A stretch of DNA of 64,000 nt, taken from positions 434,001 to 498,000 of the forward strand of contig NZ_FOVR01000002.1 in the NCBI RefSeq assembly GCF_900115225.1. The letters are read 5' to 3'. Position 1 is the first letter of the stretch; each line of letters starts with the position of its first letter. The stretch is from Cohaesibacter marisflavi. Lineage in GTDB: Bacteria; Pseudomonadota; Alphaproteobacteria; Rhizobiales; Cohaesibacteraceae. This document shows positions 25,596 through 35,313 of this stretch, one piece after another. The position numbers were made by a program, and so were the translations under genes. The notes below the pieces were generated by a model. That model worked only from the letters and a program-made list of their open reading frames with translations, made no database searches and was not told where the DNA came from.

Positions 25596-27056
25596 ATGAT
25601 GAACGATCATAGCAAAGACCTGAAGCCGAGCCCGACGACAGAACAAGTCGCCCCCCCGTTGGCCCCCCCGTTGGCTCATGACGCCAACCATCCTCGGGCT
25701 GCGGCGGAAAGCAAGGCAAAGCCATCGGCTCTTGCGCGGACACTTCGCGGTGCGTTCAAACTCATTTTGCCTGTTCTTGTGATCGCCGCTGGCGGTTTTG
25801 TGGCTTGGCAAATGGTGGCCTCAAAGCCCGAGGTTAACCGTCGTCCTCCGAGCGAGAAGAGCTATGCGGTTGAAATCAAAGCCGCAGCCCCAGCAGCTCT
25901 TCAGCCCGATATCATTCTTTATGGCACGGTATCTGCGGCGCGTCCGGTAGAGCTGCGCGCGCTCGTTAGCGGTGAGGTGGTCTGGGTCAATCCGAATTTG
26001 CAGACGGGCCAGATTGTGGATTCCGGTGAAGCGTTGGTGCGCATCGATCCGTTTGATTATGAAGGGGCAGTCCGTGAAGCGGAAGCCAATCTCAGGGAAG
26101 CCGAGGCGCAATTGCGCTCCAGCGAAGTGTCCCTTGAAAGCGACAAGGTGGCTCTTGGGCGGCTCAAGGAACAGCTGACTCTGGCACAGAATGATCTGGA
26201 TCGGGCCGAGACGCTGGCGGCCAGCGGCAGCCTCACGCAGCAAGCGCTGGAAACCCGCAGGCTGACCGTTTCCCAGCGGCAACAGAGCGTGGAAAGCCGT
26301 CAATTCAATCTCGAAGTACTCGCCTCCCAGATCGAACAGCAGAAAGCCAATCTGGAGCGGCTCGACTGGCGGCTTGAGCAAGCCCGTCGCAATCTTGCCA
26401 ATACCACCCTCAATGCACCCTATCGAGGGCTGGTGCAGAGCAAATCGGTAGAGTTGGGCCGTTCTGTTTCGGGCAGCGACACCCTCGTGTCACTCTATGA
26501 TCCTGATGAAATGGATGTCCGTTTCACCCTGTCTGACGCGCAGTATGGGCGGCTGACCACCCAAGGGGCGACACTGATCGGCCAGAGCATAACGGTCAAC
26601 TGGCAACTTGGTGAACAGGTCAGACCACACCAAGCAACCATCACGCGGATCACCCCGGAGGTGAATGCTGCCAATGGGGGCATTGAGGTTTATGCCCGTC
26701 TTGAGCCCGATGCGGGGCTAAGGGCGGGTACCTTTGTTGAGCTGTTGGTGCCTGATCAGGTCTATGAAAACGCTATTTCCATCCCGCAGGCCGCGATTTA
26801 TGGCGGCAACCGCGTCTATGTCAACGAAGAGGGGCGCATGGCCCCAAGGGATGTCAAGGTATTGGCCTATCTAGGCGATAATGCCCTGATCGATGGTGCA
26901 GCCTTCAAAGAGGGCGCCCAGATCGTCACCACCCGTGTGGCCGAGGCCGGTCCGGGCTTGAAGCTCGTTGTGCCCGCCATGGAAGAAAAGCGCCTTGAAG
27001 AAGGTTCTAAGAGTGGTGAGGTCGACGCCGCCGACAAGGGGAGGGCACCTCAATGA
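25596..27056 (+). CDS. RND efflux periplasmic adaptor (membrane fusion protein)
   Basis: A 486-residue adaptor that joins an RND pump to an outer-membrane channel. After a Pro/Ala-rich start comes one membrane anchor (LILPVLVIAAGGFVAWQMV, about 52-70), then the lipoyl half (VSGEVVWVNPNLQTGQIVDSGEALVRIDPFDY), a coiled-coil hairpin (about 165-270), the second lipoyl half (TTLNAPYRGLVQSKSVELGRSV) and a beta-barrel. Translation starts at ATG 25596 or the next codon. The last four bases overlap the pump gene. A 12-base tandem repeat with C7 runs lies at codons 19-26. Confidence 0.9.
   Translation: MMNDHSKDLKPSPTTEQVAPPLAPPLAHDANHPRAAAESKAKPSALARTLRGAFKLILPVLVIAAGGFVAWQMVASKPEVNRRPPSEKSYAVEIKAAAPAALQPDIILYGTVSAARPVELRALVSGEVVWVNPNLQTGQIVDSGEALVRIDPFDYEGAVREAEANLREAEAQLRSSEVSLESDKVALGRLKEQLTLAQNDLDRAETLAASGSLTQQALETRRLTVSQRQQSVESRQFNLEVLASQIEQQKANLERLDWRLEQARRNLANTTLNAPYRGLVQSKSVELGRSVSGSDTLVSLYDPDEMDVRFTLSDAQYGRLTTQGATLIGQSITVNWQLGEQVRPHQATITRITPEVNAANGGIEVYARLEPDAGLRAGTFVELLVPDQVYENAISIPQAAIYGGNRVYVNEEGRMAPRDVKVLAYLGDNALIDGAAFKEGAQIVTTRVAEAGPGLKLVVPAMEEKRLEEGSKSGEVDAADKGRAPQ
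25651..25674 (+). repeat. Tandem 12-base repeat with two C7 runs inside the adaptor gene
   Basis: CCCCCCCGTTGG occurs twice head to tail, encoding part of APPLAPPLA. Slippage in either C7 run would shift the frame close to the start. Confidence 0.6.
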
Positions 27057-30000
27057 GCCGTTTTGACAAGGACGGCAAAGGGGGCATGGTCGGCTTTTTC
27101 GTGCATCACCCCAATGCTGCCAACCTGTTGATGATCATCCTGCTGGTGGCGGGCCTCTTCGCCCTGTCTCGTATGAACAGCCAGTTCTTCCCGACGATTG
27201 ATTCAGATACCATCGAGATCTCCGTTAGTTGGTCTGGTGCCAGCGCTGAAGATGTCGAAGCCAACATTCTCGAGATCATCGAGCCCAAGGTGCGCTTCAT
27301 CGATGGCATCGACAAGGTAACGTCCTATGCGCGGGAAGGCAGCGCCTACATCATCCTTGAATTCAAACAGGGCGTGGACATGCCGCAGGCCTTGCGGGAT
27401 GTGGAATCCGCTGTTGATCTGATCAACACGCTGCCTGATCTTGCCGATGATCCGACGGTTTCCTATCGCCAGTTCCGCGATGATGTGGCCCGGCTGATCC
27501 TGTCAGGCCCCTTTGATGAAGCTTCACTCCGGGGATTTGCCAAGGAGATCCGTGATGATCTCATTGACAGAGGCATCGACACGGTTGATTTCACCGGCTT
27601 GCGGGATGAGGAATTCTTTGTCGGGCTTTCCGATTATGACATGCGCCGCCTCGGGCTGACCGTGCAGGATATCGGCAGCCAGATTGCCTCCAACAGTCGC
27701 GATCTGCCCTCTGGCAATGTGCAGGACGGTTTCGAGAAGCAGGTCCGCACGCTGGCCAACGAAGAGACGCCGGAAAGCCTTTCGGACATCAAGATCATCT
27801 CCGGCATTGATGGCTCCAGCGTGGCTCTGGGTGATATTGCCCGTGTCGAGCGACGGCTGGACCCGGATCAGGTGCGAGGCATTATGCGCGGCGAGTCCGC
27901 GATCCAGCTGATCGTTCGACGGGCCCCGTCTGCGGATTCGCTGGAAGCCTCGGCTATCGTCAACGATTATCTTAAATCCATCGAAGGCGTTTTCCCGCCG
28001 ACCCTGAAGATTACCCAATATGACGCCTTGGCCGAAGCGCTGGTGGATCGCATCCTGCTGCTGGTCAAGAATGCCGCATCGGGTATCATTCTGGTCATGG
28101 TTATTCTGGCGCTGTTCCTCAATCTGCGCACGGCCCTTTGGGTCACGGCAGGCATTCCCATTTCCATGCTGGCTTCGTGCGTTGTACTGCTGGCGTTGGG
28201 CCAAAGCATCAACATGATGTCGCTCTTCTCCTTCATCATGATGTTGGGGGTTATCGTCGATGACGCCATCGTCGTAGGGGAGGAAACCACCACCCGCTAT
28301 CAGGCCGGAGATCCCGGACCCGTTGCCGCACAAGGGGGCGGCAGTCGGATGCTGTTGCCCGTCACGGCAGCCTCGCTTACCACGGTCGCTGCCTTTGGCC
28401 CCATCCTGCTGATCGGCGGGGTAATCGGCCAGATGATGGGCGTTCTGCCCTTGGTCGTTATCGCCGTGTTGACGGCAAGCTTTGTGGAGTGTTTCTTCAT
28501 ACTGCCCGGCCATCTGGCGCACTCCATGACACCCAGCCATAATCGAAACTGGAGCGTGCGACGGGTCATTACCATTGGCCTTATTCTGCTGCTACCGATG
28601 GTGCTCTTCTATGGTCTTTCGCCCGAGATGGTGGGTAAATTCGGCGGTGCTACCCAGTCTCTCTGGCAATGGCTGCATGGTCTGTTTGCGGAAGGCAGTA
28701 TGGTCGCGCTTTTGGTGTTCATTGCCATTGCTGCGGTTATCTCAACCCTTATCGAAGCGCTGCATGTGCGCAAACTACGCCGCACCGATTTCCGCGCCAA
28801 CCATGGCCGCATGAGTGAGAGCGCTTTTCGCAGAAAGTTCGATAAGGGCTTTAATGCGCTAAGGGACGGTCCGTTCCGCAAGATTGTGACCCTGTCCTAT
28901 GATTGGCGCTACACGACGCTGGCCCTCTGCATTGCCGCAATGACAATCATGGGCGGCCTTGTGGCGGGAGGACGCGTCGGCTTTGTCTTTTTTCCTTCGG
29001 CAGAGGCGGAAACTGTCACCATTTCCATGACCTTCAATGTGGGCATTCTGGAAGAAGACGCAGTAAAAATTGCCAAGCGTGTGGATGATGTCGTGTATCA
29101 AACCGAGCGGGAAATCGGCAAGGGCGAAAAACTTGTGATCGCTTCCTTCGTCACGCTGGGCCAGTCTGGTCGCACCACTGCTGACAATGTTGCTTCCCTG
29201 CGCCTGCGCTTGACGCCATCGGAGCAGCGCAGCATCCGCACGCCTGCCTTCATTCGCGCCCTTAATCGCAACATGCCTGACATGGCCGGCTTGAAGCGTG
29301 CCTCCATTCGCGGTCAGCGCGGCGGCCCTCCGGGGGCTGACCTGGATATCCGCCTGACGGGCGGCAGTCCTGATGTGCTCAAGCGTGCGTCGCTTGATTT
29401 GCAGGAACGCCTTTCCGCCTATCCCGGCGTCAGCGAGCTTGATGACAACATGCCCTACGGCAAGCCGGAACTGACGCTGGCCTTGACGCCTCGCGGCCGT
29501 AGCCTTGGCTTTACTGCCCAGACGGTGGGTGAGCAGGTGCGCGACCTGATTGAAGGTCGCACGGCCCGTAAACTGGCTATTCTGGATGAAGAGGTGGAAG
29601 TGCGTCTGAAGCGGCTTTCCCATGCCAATGTAGACAGTCTGCGCAGCCTTTGGCTAAGAAGCCCGCAAGGCACCTTTGTGCCTCTCACCGAGGTGGTTCA
29701 GATCGCCGACCGGCAAGGCTTTTCCTCCATTCAGCGCTTTGATGGCAAGACCACCATTGCTGTTACGGCCGATGTGGACGCAGAAGTGGTAACAGCAACG
29801 GAACTGGTCGCCGAGCTGGATCGGACCCTGATGCCTCAAGTCGCCAACCAATATGGCATCGATTATCATTTCTCCGGTCGGAACGAAGAGCGTATGGATG
29901 CTTTTGCCGATCTTCGCATCGGTTTGATGATTGCGTTGGCGGCGATCTATATCATTCTGGCCTGGATCTTTGCCTCCTACACGCGCCCCTTCGCGATCAT

Positions 30001-30454
30001 GATGATCATCCCCTTCGGACTGGTTGGCGCTATCCTTGGGCATTATCTGCTCGGCTTCCAGTTGACCATCCTGTCCCTGATCGGCCTGTTGGGTCTTGCA
30101 GGCATTCTGGTCAATGACTCGATCATTCTGGTCAGCCGTCTGGATGAACGCATCGCCCATGGACAGACCCTGCGTCACGCCGCGATCGGGGCAAGTTGCG
30201 ACCGTTTGCGCGCTGTCGTGCTGACCTCGCTCACCACGGTGGGAGGTTTGGCGCCGATGCTGTTTGAGACCTCGCCGCAGGCCCAGTTCCTCAAACCCAT
30301 GGCGATCACCATCGTCTTCGGGTTGGCTGTGGCTACCCTGTTCGTGTTGTTTCTGGTGCCGAGCCTGTTTGGTGTCGGGGGAGACATCAAGCGTGGCCTG
30401 ACCTTCCTGTTGCATGGCAGCAAAAGGCCAGCCGAGCATAGTCCGGCGGAGTAG
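27053..30454 (+). CDS. RND efflux permease, AcrB/MexF superfamily
   Basis: A 1133-residue proton-driven inner-membrane pump. The start NAANLLMIILLVAGLFALSRM and FPTIDSDTIEISVSWSGASAEDVE fit the family. The proton-relay pair in TM4 is present (MMLGVIVDDAIVVGEE); TM10 reads GILVNDSIILVSRLDE, with Asn where AcrB has Lys940. It is about 90 residues longer than AcrB, owing to an insert near 500-600 with two extra hydrophobic segments. It overlaps the adaptor gene by four bases. The outer-membrane partner is not in this window. Substrates unknown. Confidence 0.92.
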   Translation: MSRFDKDGKGGMVGFFVHHPNAANLLMIILLVAGLFALSRMNSQFFPTIDSDTIEISVSWSGASAEDVEANILEIIEPKVRFIDGIDKVTSYAREGSAYIILEFKQGVDMPQALRDVESAVDLINTLPDLADDPTVSYRQFRDDVARLILSGPFDEASLRGFAKEIRDDLIDRGIDTVDFTGLRDEEFFVGLSDYDMRRLGLTVQDIGSQIASNSRDLPSGNVQDGFEKQVRTLANEETPESLSDIKIISGIDGSSVALGDIARVERRLDPDQVRGIMRGESAIQLIVRRAPSADSLEASAIVNDYLKSIEGVFPPTLKITQYDALAEALVDRILLLVKNAASGIILVMVILALFLNLRTALWVTAGIPISMLASCVVLLALGQSINMMSLFSFIMMLGVIVDDAIVVGEETTTRYQAGDPGPVAAQGGGSRMLLPVTAASLTTVAAFGPILLIGGVIGQMMGVLPLVVIAVLTASFVECFFILPGHLAHSMTPSHNRNWSVRRVITIGLILLLPMVLFYGLSPEMVGKFGGATQSLWQWLHGLFAEGSMVALLVFIAIAAVISTLIEALHVRKLRRTDFRANHGRMSESAFRRKFDKGFNALRDGPFRKIVTLSYDWRYTTLALCIAAMTIMGGLVAGGRVGFVFFPSAEAETVTISMTFNVGILEEDAVKIAKRVDDVVYQTEREIGKGEKLVIASFVTLGQSGRTTADNVASLRLRLTPSEQRSIRTPAFIRALNRNMPDMAGLKRASIRGQRGGPPGADLDIRLTGGSPDVLKRASLDLQERLSAYPGVSELDDNMPYGKPELTLALTPRGRSLGFTAQTVGEQVRDLIEGRTARKLAILDEEVEVRLKRLSHANVDSLRSLWLRSPQGTFVPLTEVVQIADRQGFSSIQRFDGKTTIAVTADVDAEVVTATELVAELDRTLMPQVANQYGIDYHFSGRNEERMDAFADLRIGLMIALAAIYIILAWIFASYTRPFAIMMIIPFGLVGAILGHYLLGFQLTILSLIGLLGLAGILVNDSIILVSRLDERIAHGQTLRHAAIGASCDRLRAVVLTSLTTVGGLAPMLFETSPQAQFLKPMAITIVFGLAVATLFVLFLVPSLFGVGGDIKRGLTFLLHGSKRPAEHSPAE

Positions 30455-30498
30455 CGTAAGGCCGGAGCAGTCTCTGCTGTGATAAGGTCATTTTACAT

Positions 30499-30536
30499 AA
30501 AAACGCGCGAGGTCAGTGTGAGCTGACCTGCGCGCG
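30499..30536 (-). terminator. Intrinsic terminator between convergent genes
   Basis: On the minus strand GCGCG..AGGTCAG-CTCACA-CTGACCT..CGCGC (one bulged G) is followed by TTTTT. It serves the DUF2189 gene; in the plus direction it may also stop transcripts from the efflux genes. Confidence 0.65.
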
Positions 30537-30658
30537 GCTGAGTGCTCGTCCATTCTGCCGGTTGGGCTTCGGCCCTTTCACCGCCATTTTGGGGACACGG
30601 AGGCTGTGTGAAAGGCACGGACAAGCCAGCGAAGTAAGAGAACGCCATTCGTCGTTTC

Positions 30659-31576
30659 TTATACTTGATCGGCAAGATCCGGGGCCGCTTCATCAAAGCG
30701 GACAGCGCGCCGGTAAAGATGCCATGTGGCATGACCGAGCAATGGCAGGATGACCACCAAGCCAAGCAGGAACGAGGCCAGGCAGATCATCATCATAAAA
30801 CCGATGAAGATGCCCCAGCTGATCATGACCTTCTTGTTCGACATAACGCATTTGATCGACGTGATCATGGCGGTGATGAAATCCACATCCTTATGCAACA
30901 GCATGGGAAAGGAAATCGCCGTTATCGAGAAAACCGCGAGGCTCAGAAGGGCCCCGATCAGATTGCCCGCCAGTAGAAACATGGCCCCCTGAGGTGTCAG
31001 CAGGATCGTGTCGATCAAGGCCGCCGGATTTACCGGATGCAGCCCGAAAAAGATCACATAAAGGAAAATCGCGATATCGATCCAGATGATGAAGGCAAAT
31101 CCGGTGATCAGGGCCATCCAGCGAAGCTCTTTTGAGCGTTCGCCAAAGACGGCGCCGAAAATCTGGGCCGGGGCAATCTCAAGCCCTTCTTCACGGCGGC
31201 GGCTGACTTCATAAAGGCCGGCAGCCACAAAAGGCGCGATGAGGGCAAAACCAGAGGCCAGCGGATAGACCAGATAGGGCATGTTGTACGCTGATAGCAT
31301 CCAGAAGAGAAACCAGCCGCCCAGAGCATAAAACCCACCAAAGAACAGACCATAGGGAGCGCTGCCGCGAAAATCCCGCAAGCCCGCGCTAAGCGCTTCG
31401 GATAGATCATCCATGCTGAGCGGCTGCAACACCGGCTTTTTGGCACGGCTGTCTGTCGGCCTGCCCGGTGTGGACGATAAAGCTGAAAAATCCTGAGCAA
31501 CGTCGGTCACGTTCATCCTCTCGCAAAATGCTGGCGGTGGCGACATGCTTGGCTTCCTGCGTGTCTTGTCCGCCAT
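30659..31576 (-). CDS. DUF2189 family membrane protein
   Basis: About 305 residues. A soluble N-terminal segment is followed by about six membrane helices (GLFFGGFYALGGWFLFWML, LASGFALIAPFVAAGLYEVSRR, ITGFAFIIWIDIAIFLYVIF, FLLAGNLIGALLSLAVFSI and others), the pattern of DUF2189, an alphaproteobacterial family of unknown function. The start is uncertain: ATG 31576 and ATG 31516 each follow a purine run directly, and a longer reading from 31651 is possible. It lies downstream of the SDR gene with a 266-base gap. Confidence 0.75.
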   Translation of the reverse strand: MADKTRRKPSMSPPPAFCERMNVTDVAQDFSALSSTPGRPTDSRAKKPVLQPLSMDDLSEALSAGLRDFRGSAPYGLFFGGFYALGGWFLFWMLSAYNMPYLVYPLASGFALIAPFVAAGLYEVSRRREEGLEIAPAQIFGAVFGERSKELRWMALITGFAFIIWIDIAIFLYVIFFGLHPVNPAALIDTILLTPQGAMFLLAGNLIGALLSLAVFSITAISFPMLLHKDVDFITAMITSIKCVMSNKKVMISWGIFIGFMMMICLASFLLGLVVILPLLGHATWHLYRRAVRFDEAAPDLADQV

Positions 31577-31842
31577 TCCCTCATGTTTGAAAGAGAAGGC
31601 TAACGCGAAACAGGTGCGACAGAAAGTCGCAATTGGTTCTAATCTGAACAAGATGCAAACAAAAAAGCAACGGAACCTCGATTCCGATTGGGCTTAAGCT
31701 ATTGGGTAAAAATCATAAAAAGGAGAATGCGTCGCCAGCCGCAATCTGCAACTGGCGCTTGTGACTCACAAAAAGTTTATCTTTTCGGACGAGGTTCTGC
31801 CTGTGACGCGCAGGTGAAAGAGCCCGAACCTGGCCTCAGGCT

Positions 31843-32589
31843 TCAAACATGCTGGCCGCCATTGATATGGATTTCCGCGCCGGAAACATAGGAACTGGCC
31901 TCCGTGCAGAGATAATAAATGGTGTCTGCCACTTCTGAAGGCTGGCCCAGCCGCCGCATGGGGATCGTTTCAACAATCTTTTCCGTACCCGGAGAAAGAA
32001 TGGAGGTGTCGATTTCTCCCGGCGCAATGGCGTTGACGCGAATACCGTGAGGGCCGAAGTCGGCGGCCATTTCTCTGGTCAGAGAGGCGAGAGCTGCTTT
32101 GGAGGTGGCATAGGCAGCGCCTGCATAAGGATGCACGCGCATGCCCGCAATGCTGGTTACATTGACGATGGACCCCTGTGCCGCCTTCAGTTCGTCGATC
32201 AGGCCACGGGCCAGCATGATGGGGGCAAAGAAGTTGATGGCAAACACCTTGTGCCAGAGGTCTAGCGGTGTCTGCAACGTGTCAAGCCGCTGGCTTTCCT
32301 CATCCTTGGGGCTGATGGCGGCATTGTTGACCAGCGCGTGCAGCTTGCAGTCATGGGTCTTCAGCCGTTCCTTGATCACGCCAATGGCCTCGTCAATGGT
32401 CGCCGGATTGGCCAGATCCACCTGAATATGGTTCTCTTCGCCCATCGGCCAGGGGCACTTGTCCGAGAAGGCATGACGAGAGCAACTGAAAACGCGCCAT
32501 CCAGCGTCAGAAAAGCGTTTGACCGTTGCATGCCCGATGCCGCGGCTGGCGCCAGTGAGCAGCAGGGTTCTGTTTTCGGAAGGCTCCAT
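31843..32589 (-). CDS. Short-chain dehydrogenase/reductase
   Basis: A 248-residue classical SDR oxidoreductase. The cofactor motif TGASRGIG lies at about 13-20, NNAA near 88, and the catalytic Ser..Tyr-x3-Lys is in VTSIAGMRVHPYAGAAYATSKAAL near 145-165. The C-terminus ICTEASSYVSGAEIHINGGQHV type ending is typical of FabG-like members. GAGGAA lies five bases before ATG. The substrate is not evident, and the divergent bfd gene gives no hint. Confidence 0.88.
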   Translation of the reverse strand: MEPSENRTLLLTGASRGIGHATVKRFSDAGWRVFSCSRHAFSDKCPWPMGEENHIQVDLANPATIDEAIGVIKERLKTHDCKLHALVNNAAISPKDEESQRLDTLQTPLDLWHKVFAINFFAPIMLARGLIDELKAAQGSIVNVTSIAGMRVHPYAGAAYATSKAALASLTREMAADFGPHGIRVNAIAPGEIDTSILSPGTEKIVETIPMRRLGQPSEVADTIYYLCTEASSYVSGAEIHINGGQHV

Positions 32590-32644
32590 GATGTTTCCTC
32601 ATTGATGAGTGTGCCTTCATTCTAGATATGGTTCCGCTGCCTAT

Positions 32645-32673
32645 TTGCCAATGGCTACCATTGACCCTATATG
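32645..32673 (+). promoter_or_regulatory. Candidate bfd promoter with an operator in its spacer
   Basis: TTGCCA at 32645-32650 and TATATG at 32668-32673 are 17 bases apart. A perfect inverted repeat CAATGG-CTA-CCATTG (32649-32663) fills the spacer, so a bound dimer would block RNA polymerase. Confidence 0.5.
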
Positions 32674-32724
32674 ACACTGTACGCGACACGCACATGCAAT
32701 CCGCCAGCAATAAACGGGCCTTTG

Positions 32725-32997
32725 ATGTTCATTTGCCACTGTAACAAAATTACCGATCATGAGATTCTCGAGATAGCGGACAGGCTTGCCAAAGAGGATT
32801 CTGACGCCCCGATCCATTCCAACCAGATCTATCAGGGGCGCGGCTGTAAGGCCAAATGCGGCTGTTGCCGTCCGATGATTGAAGCAATTCTTCTGCAGAA
32901 TGGTCATGATGTTGCCATTGCCCGTACCGATGAGATTGCCCGCGCCAAGCAACCCAGCTTCCATGGTGCGCCGAATGATTGCCCCGGCTTCTCCTGA
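32725..32997 (+). CDS. bfd: Bacterioferritin-associated ferredoxin
   Basis: A 90-residue [2Fe-2S] protein that gives electrons to bacterioferritin for iron release. Cluster ligands are Cys4 and Cys6 (FICHCNK) with Cys45 and Cys48 (KCGCC); Cys41 is an extra cysteine. The C-terminal 25 residues exceed the E. coli protein. ATG 32725 is chosen because the Cys motif begins right after it, as in the family. bfr follows 233 bases downstream on the same strand. Confidence 0.9.
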   Translation: MFICHCNKITDHEILEIADRLAKEDSDAPIHSNQIYQGRGCKAKCGCCRPMIEAILLQNGHDVAIARTDEIARAKQPSFHGAPNDCPGFS

Positions 32998-33230
32998 AAT
33001 CTTTGCCAGATTCAGGAGGGAGTTTTTGACCGGATCGTCAGGGCGTGGTTTAATTTCTTCTCGGTGACTCGGGCCAGGCTTCTTTGCGCATTGGAGTGTG
33101 CGGGCTGAAGGCTGCACATGCAGCTGACCGCGTAGGCGTGAGGCAAGCAGAGACATCGACCAGACACAAGACCGGCCATTTTCGCATAATTCGACCTTGA
33201 AACCTGACAATTACATTCAAAGGGACCATC

Positions 33231-33719
33231 ATGAAGGGCAACGAGACAGTAATTGAATATCTAAACAAGGGCTTGCGCAGCGAATTGACAGCAGTCAGCC
33301 AATATTGGCTGCATTACCGTCTACTGGAAGACTGGGGCTTTTCGAAGATGGCGGCCAAATGGCGCGAGGAATCCATCGAGGAAATGCAGCATGCTGATAA
33401 ATTCATCGAACGCATCCTGTTTCTGGAAGGGCATCCGAACCTACAGATGCTCGATCCCCTGATGATCGGCCAGTCCATCAAGGAAATTCTTGAAAGTGAC
33501 CTGAAGGGCGAAGTCTCTGCACGGACCCTCTATAAGGAAGGGCGCGACGCCTGCAACGATGCTGGCGACTATATCAGCATGAAGTTGTTTGAAGAGCTGA
33601 TGGCAGACGAAGAGGGCCATATCGACTTCCTCGAAACCCAGCTCAATCTGCTCGAAACGCTCGGCAAGGAAAAATACGCCCAATTGCAGGCTGATAACGC
33701 CGGAGCTGCGGAGGACTAA
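33231..33719 (+). CDS. bfr: Bacterioferritin
   Basis: A 162-residue haem-containing ferritin that oxidises and stores iron in a 24-subunit shell. It aligns without gaps to E. coli Bfr at the start: Glu18, Glu51 and His54 of the ferroxidase centre and the haem ligand Met52 ([18 protein letters not shown]) are present, and [13 protein letters not shown] supplies Glu127/His130. AAAGGGA lies seven bases before ATG. The pairing with bfd indicates an iron storage and release unit. Confidence 0.96.
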   Translation: MKGNETVIEYLNKGLRSELTAVSQYWLHYRLLEDWGFSKMAAKWREESIEEMQHADKFIERILFLEGHPNLQMLDPLMIGQSIKEILESDLKGEVSARTLYKEGRDACNDAGDYISMKLFEELMADEEGHIDFLETQLNLLETLGKEKYAQLQADNAGAAED

Positions 33720-33764
33720 GCGCCTTTCGCTCAAGTCCCCTTTATCGATTGACCAAATGTCATC

Positions 33765-33797
33765 AAGCCCCGTTGCCTGTCTGGCTGCGGGGCTTTT
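33765..33797 (+). terminator. Intrinsic terminator after bfr
   Basis: AAGCCCCG pairs with CGGGGCTT (15-base loop), followed by TTTTC. Confidence 0.7.
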
Positions 33798-33942
33798 CAT
33801 TTGGTGTTGATACCAAAGGGAGAGATCAACCGCGTTTCAACCACTTGTGAATTGACCGTGTAGTGTGGAAGCTGAAACAAACAGCAAAGCAAAACACAAG
33901 CTACCGCAAGTATAATGCGGATCAAGAACAGGAGAGATTGCC

Positions 33943-35232
33943 ATGATCGCACGGCCTTTGACTGCGGGCTATTCCAAGGCGCTTATCACTGCCCTTCCCC
34001 CCCGCCAAACGCGTTTGACTGTCTTGAAAAAGGCTGTGCTGGCCGCTGCCTTTGCGGCCTTACCATCCATGGTGCAGGCCGGAGCCGTCAATGTAAAAGA
34101 CTGGCCTGCCGTGTTGGAAAAAGCCAAGGGGCAAACGGTCTATTTCCACGCATGGGGCGGTGCTGATCGCATCAATGCCTATATCGATTGGGCCGGTGCG
34201 AAGGTGAAAGGGCGCTATGGCGTCACCATCAAGCATGTCAAGGTGGGGGACACGGCCAATGTGGTTTCCCAGATCATCGCAGAAAAAGCAGCTGGCAAGG
34301 AAGACGGTGGCTCGGTTGATCTGGTCTGGATCAATGGCGAGAATTTCGCATCTCTTAAGGAAAAGGGATTGCTATTGCCCATGAGCTGGGCGCCGGATCT
34401 GCCCAATTATCAATTTGCCGATGTCAAAGGCAAGCCAACCCTTACGACAGATTTCACCGTGCCCACCGATGGGCTGGAAAGCCCCTGGGGTATGGCGCAG
34501 CTGTCTTTCTATTATGATAGCGCCATCACTAAAGAGGTGCCAAAGTCTGCCACAGCATTGCTCGATTGGGCCAAGGCGCATCCGGGGCGTTTCGCCTATC
34601 CGAAGCCGCCGGATTTTATCGGCTCCACCTTCCTCAAGCAATTGGCGCTTGAGCTGGCTGATGATCCGTCCGTGCTCTCCCGTCCGGTGACAGAGGAAAA
34701 TTACAAGACCGTGTCCGATAAGCTCTTCGCCTATCTGGATGCGTTGCATCCCTATCTCTGGCGCGAAGCCAAGGCCTTTCCGGACAATGTGTCGAGCCTT
34801 AAGAATTTGCTGGCCGATGGCGAAATCGAAATCGCCTTCACCTTCAATCCCGGTGATGCCTCTGCTGCCATTGCCAATGATGAATTGCCCGACACGGTGC
34901 GCTCCTTCACCTTTGAGGGAGGCACTATCGGCAACAGCCATTTTGTGGCCATTCCCTTTAACGCCAATGCAAAGGAAGGGGCGATGGTACTCGCCAACTT
35001 CCTGCTTTCCCCCGAGGCGCAGGCTCGCAAGCAGGACCCCTCCATCTGGGGCGACCCAACGGTTCTGGATATCACCAGCCTCCCCAATGAGGACAAGGCT
35101 CGCTTTGATGCGTTGGAGCTTGGTGTGGCGACGCTGAAGCCGGAAGACTTCGGCCCCGCTCTGCCAGAGCCCCATGCCTCATGGATGGAGCGGCTGGAGA
35201 AAGACTGGACCAGCCATTACGGCGTGCAGTGA
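33943..35232 (+). CDS. ynjB: YnjB-type ABC transporter substrate-binding protein
   Basis: A 429-residue periplasmic binding protein with a long basic leader and signal peptide (KKAVLAAAFAALPSMVQAGA, about 30-48). The mature start WPAVLEKAKGQTVYFHAWGGADRINAYIDWAG and VDLVWINGENFASLKEKGLL are characteristic of the YnjB family, whose ligand is not known (thiamine-like or other small compounds have been suggested for relatives). AGGAGAG lies six bases before ATG 33943. The permease and ATPase follow. Confidence 0.88.
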   Translation: MIARPLTAGYSKALITALPPRQTRLTVLKKAVLAAAFAALPSMVQAGAVNVKDWPAVLEKAKGQTVYFHAWGGADRINAYIDWAGAKVKGRYGVTIKHVKVGDTANVVSQIIAEKAAGKEDGGSVDLVWINGENFASLKEKGLLLPMSWAPDLPNYQFADVKGKPTLTTDFTVPTDGLESPWGMAQLSFYYDSAITKEVPKSATALLDWAKAHPGRFAYPKPPDFIGSTFLKQLALELADDPSVLSRPVTEENYKTVSDKLFAYLDALHPYLWREAKAFPDNVSSLKNLLADGEIEIAFTFNPGDASAAIANDELPDTVRSFTFEGGTIGNSHFVAIPFNANAKEGAMVLANFLLSPEAQARKQDPSIWGDPTVLDITSLPNEDKARFDALELGVATLKPEDFGPALPEPHASWMERLEKDWTSHYGVQ

Positions 35233-35313
35233 TTGCACCAGGAGAAACAAACAAGCAGGTGCAAACTTGAGGCCAGCAATCCGGCCAGTCCCTGATCAGA
35301 ACGAGACCCCACC

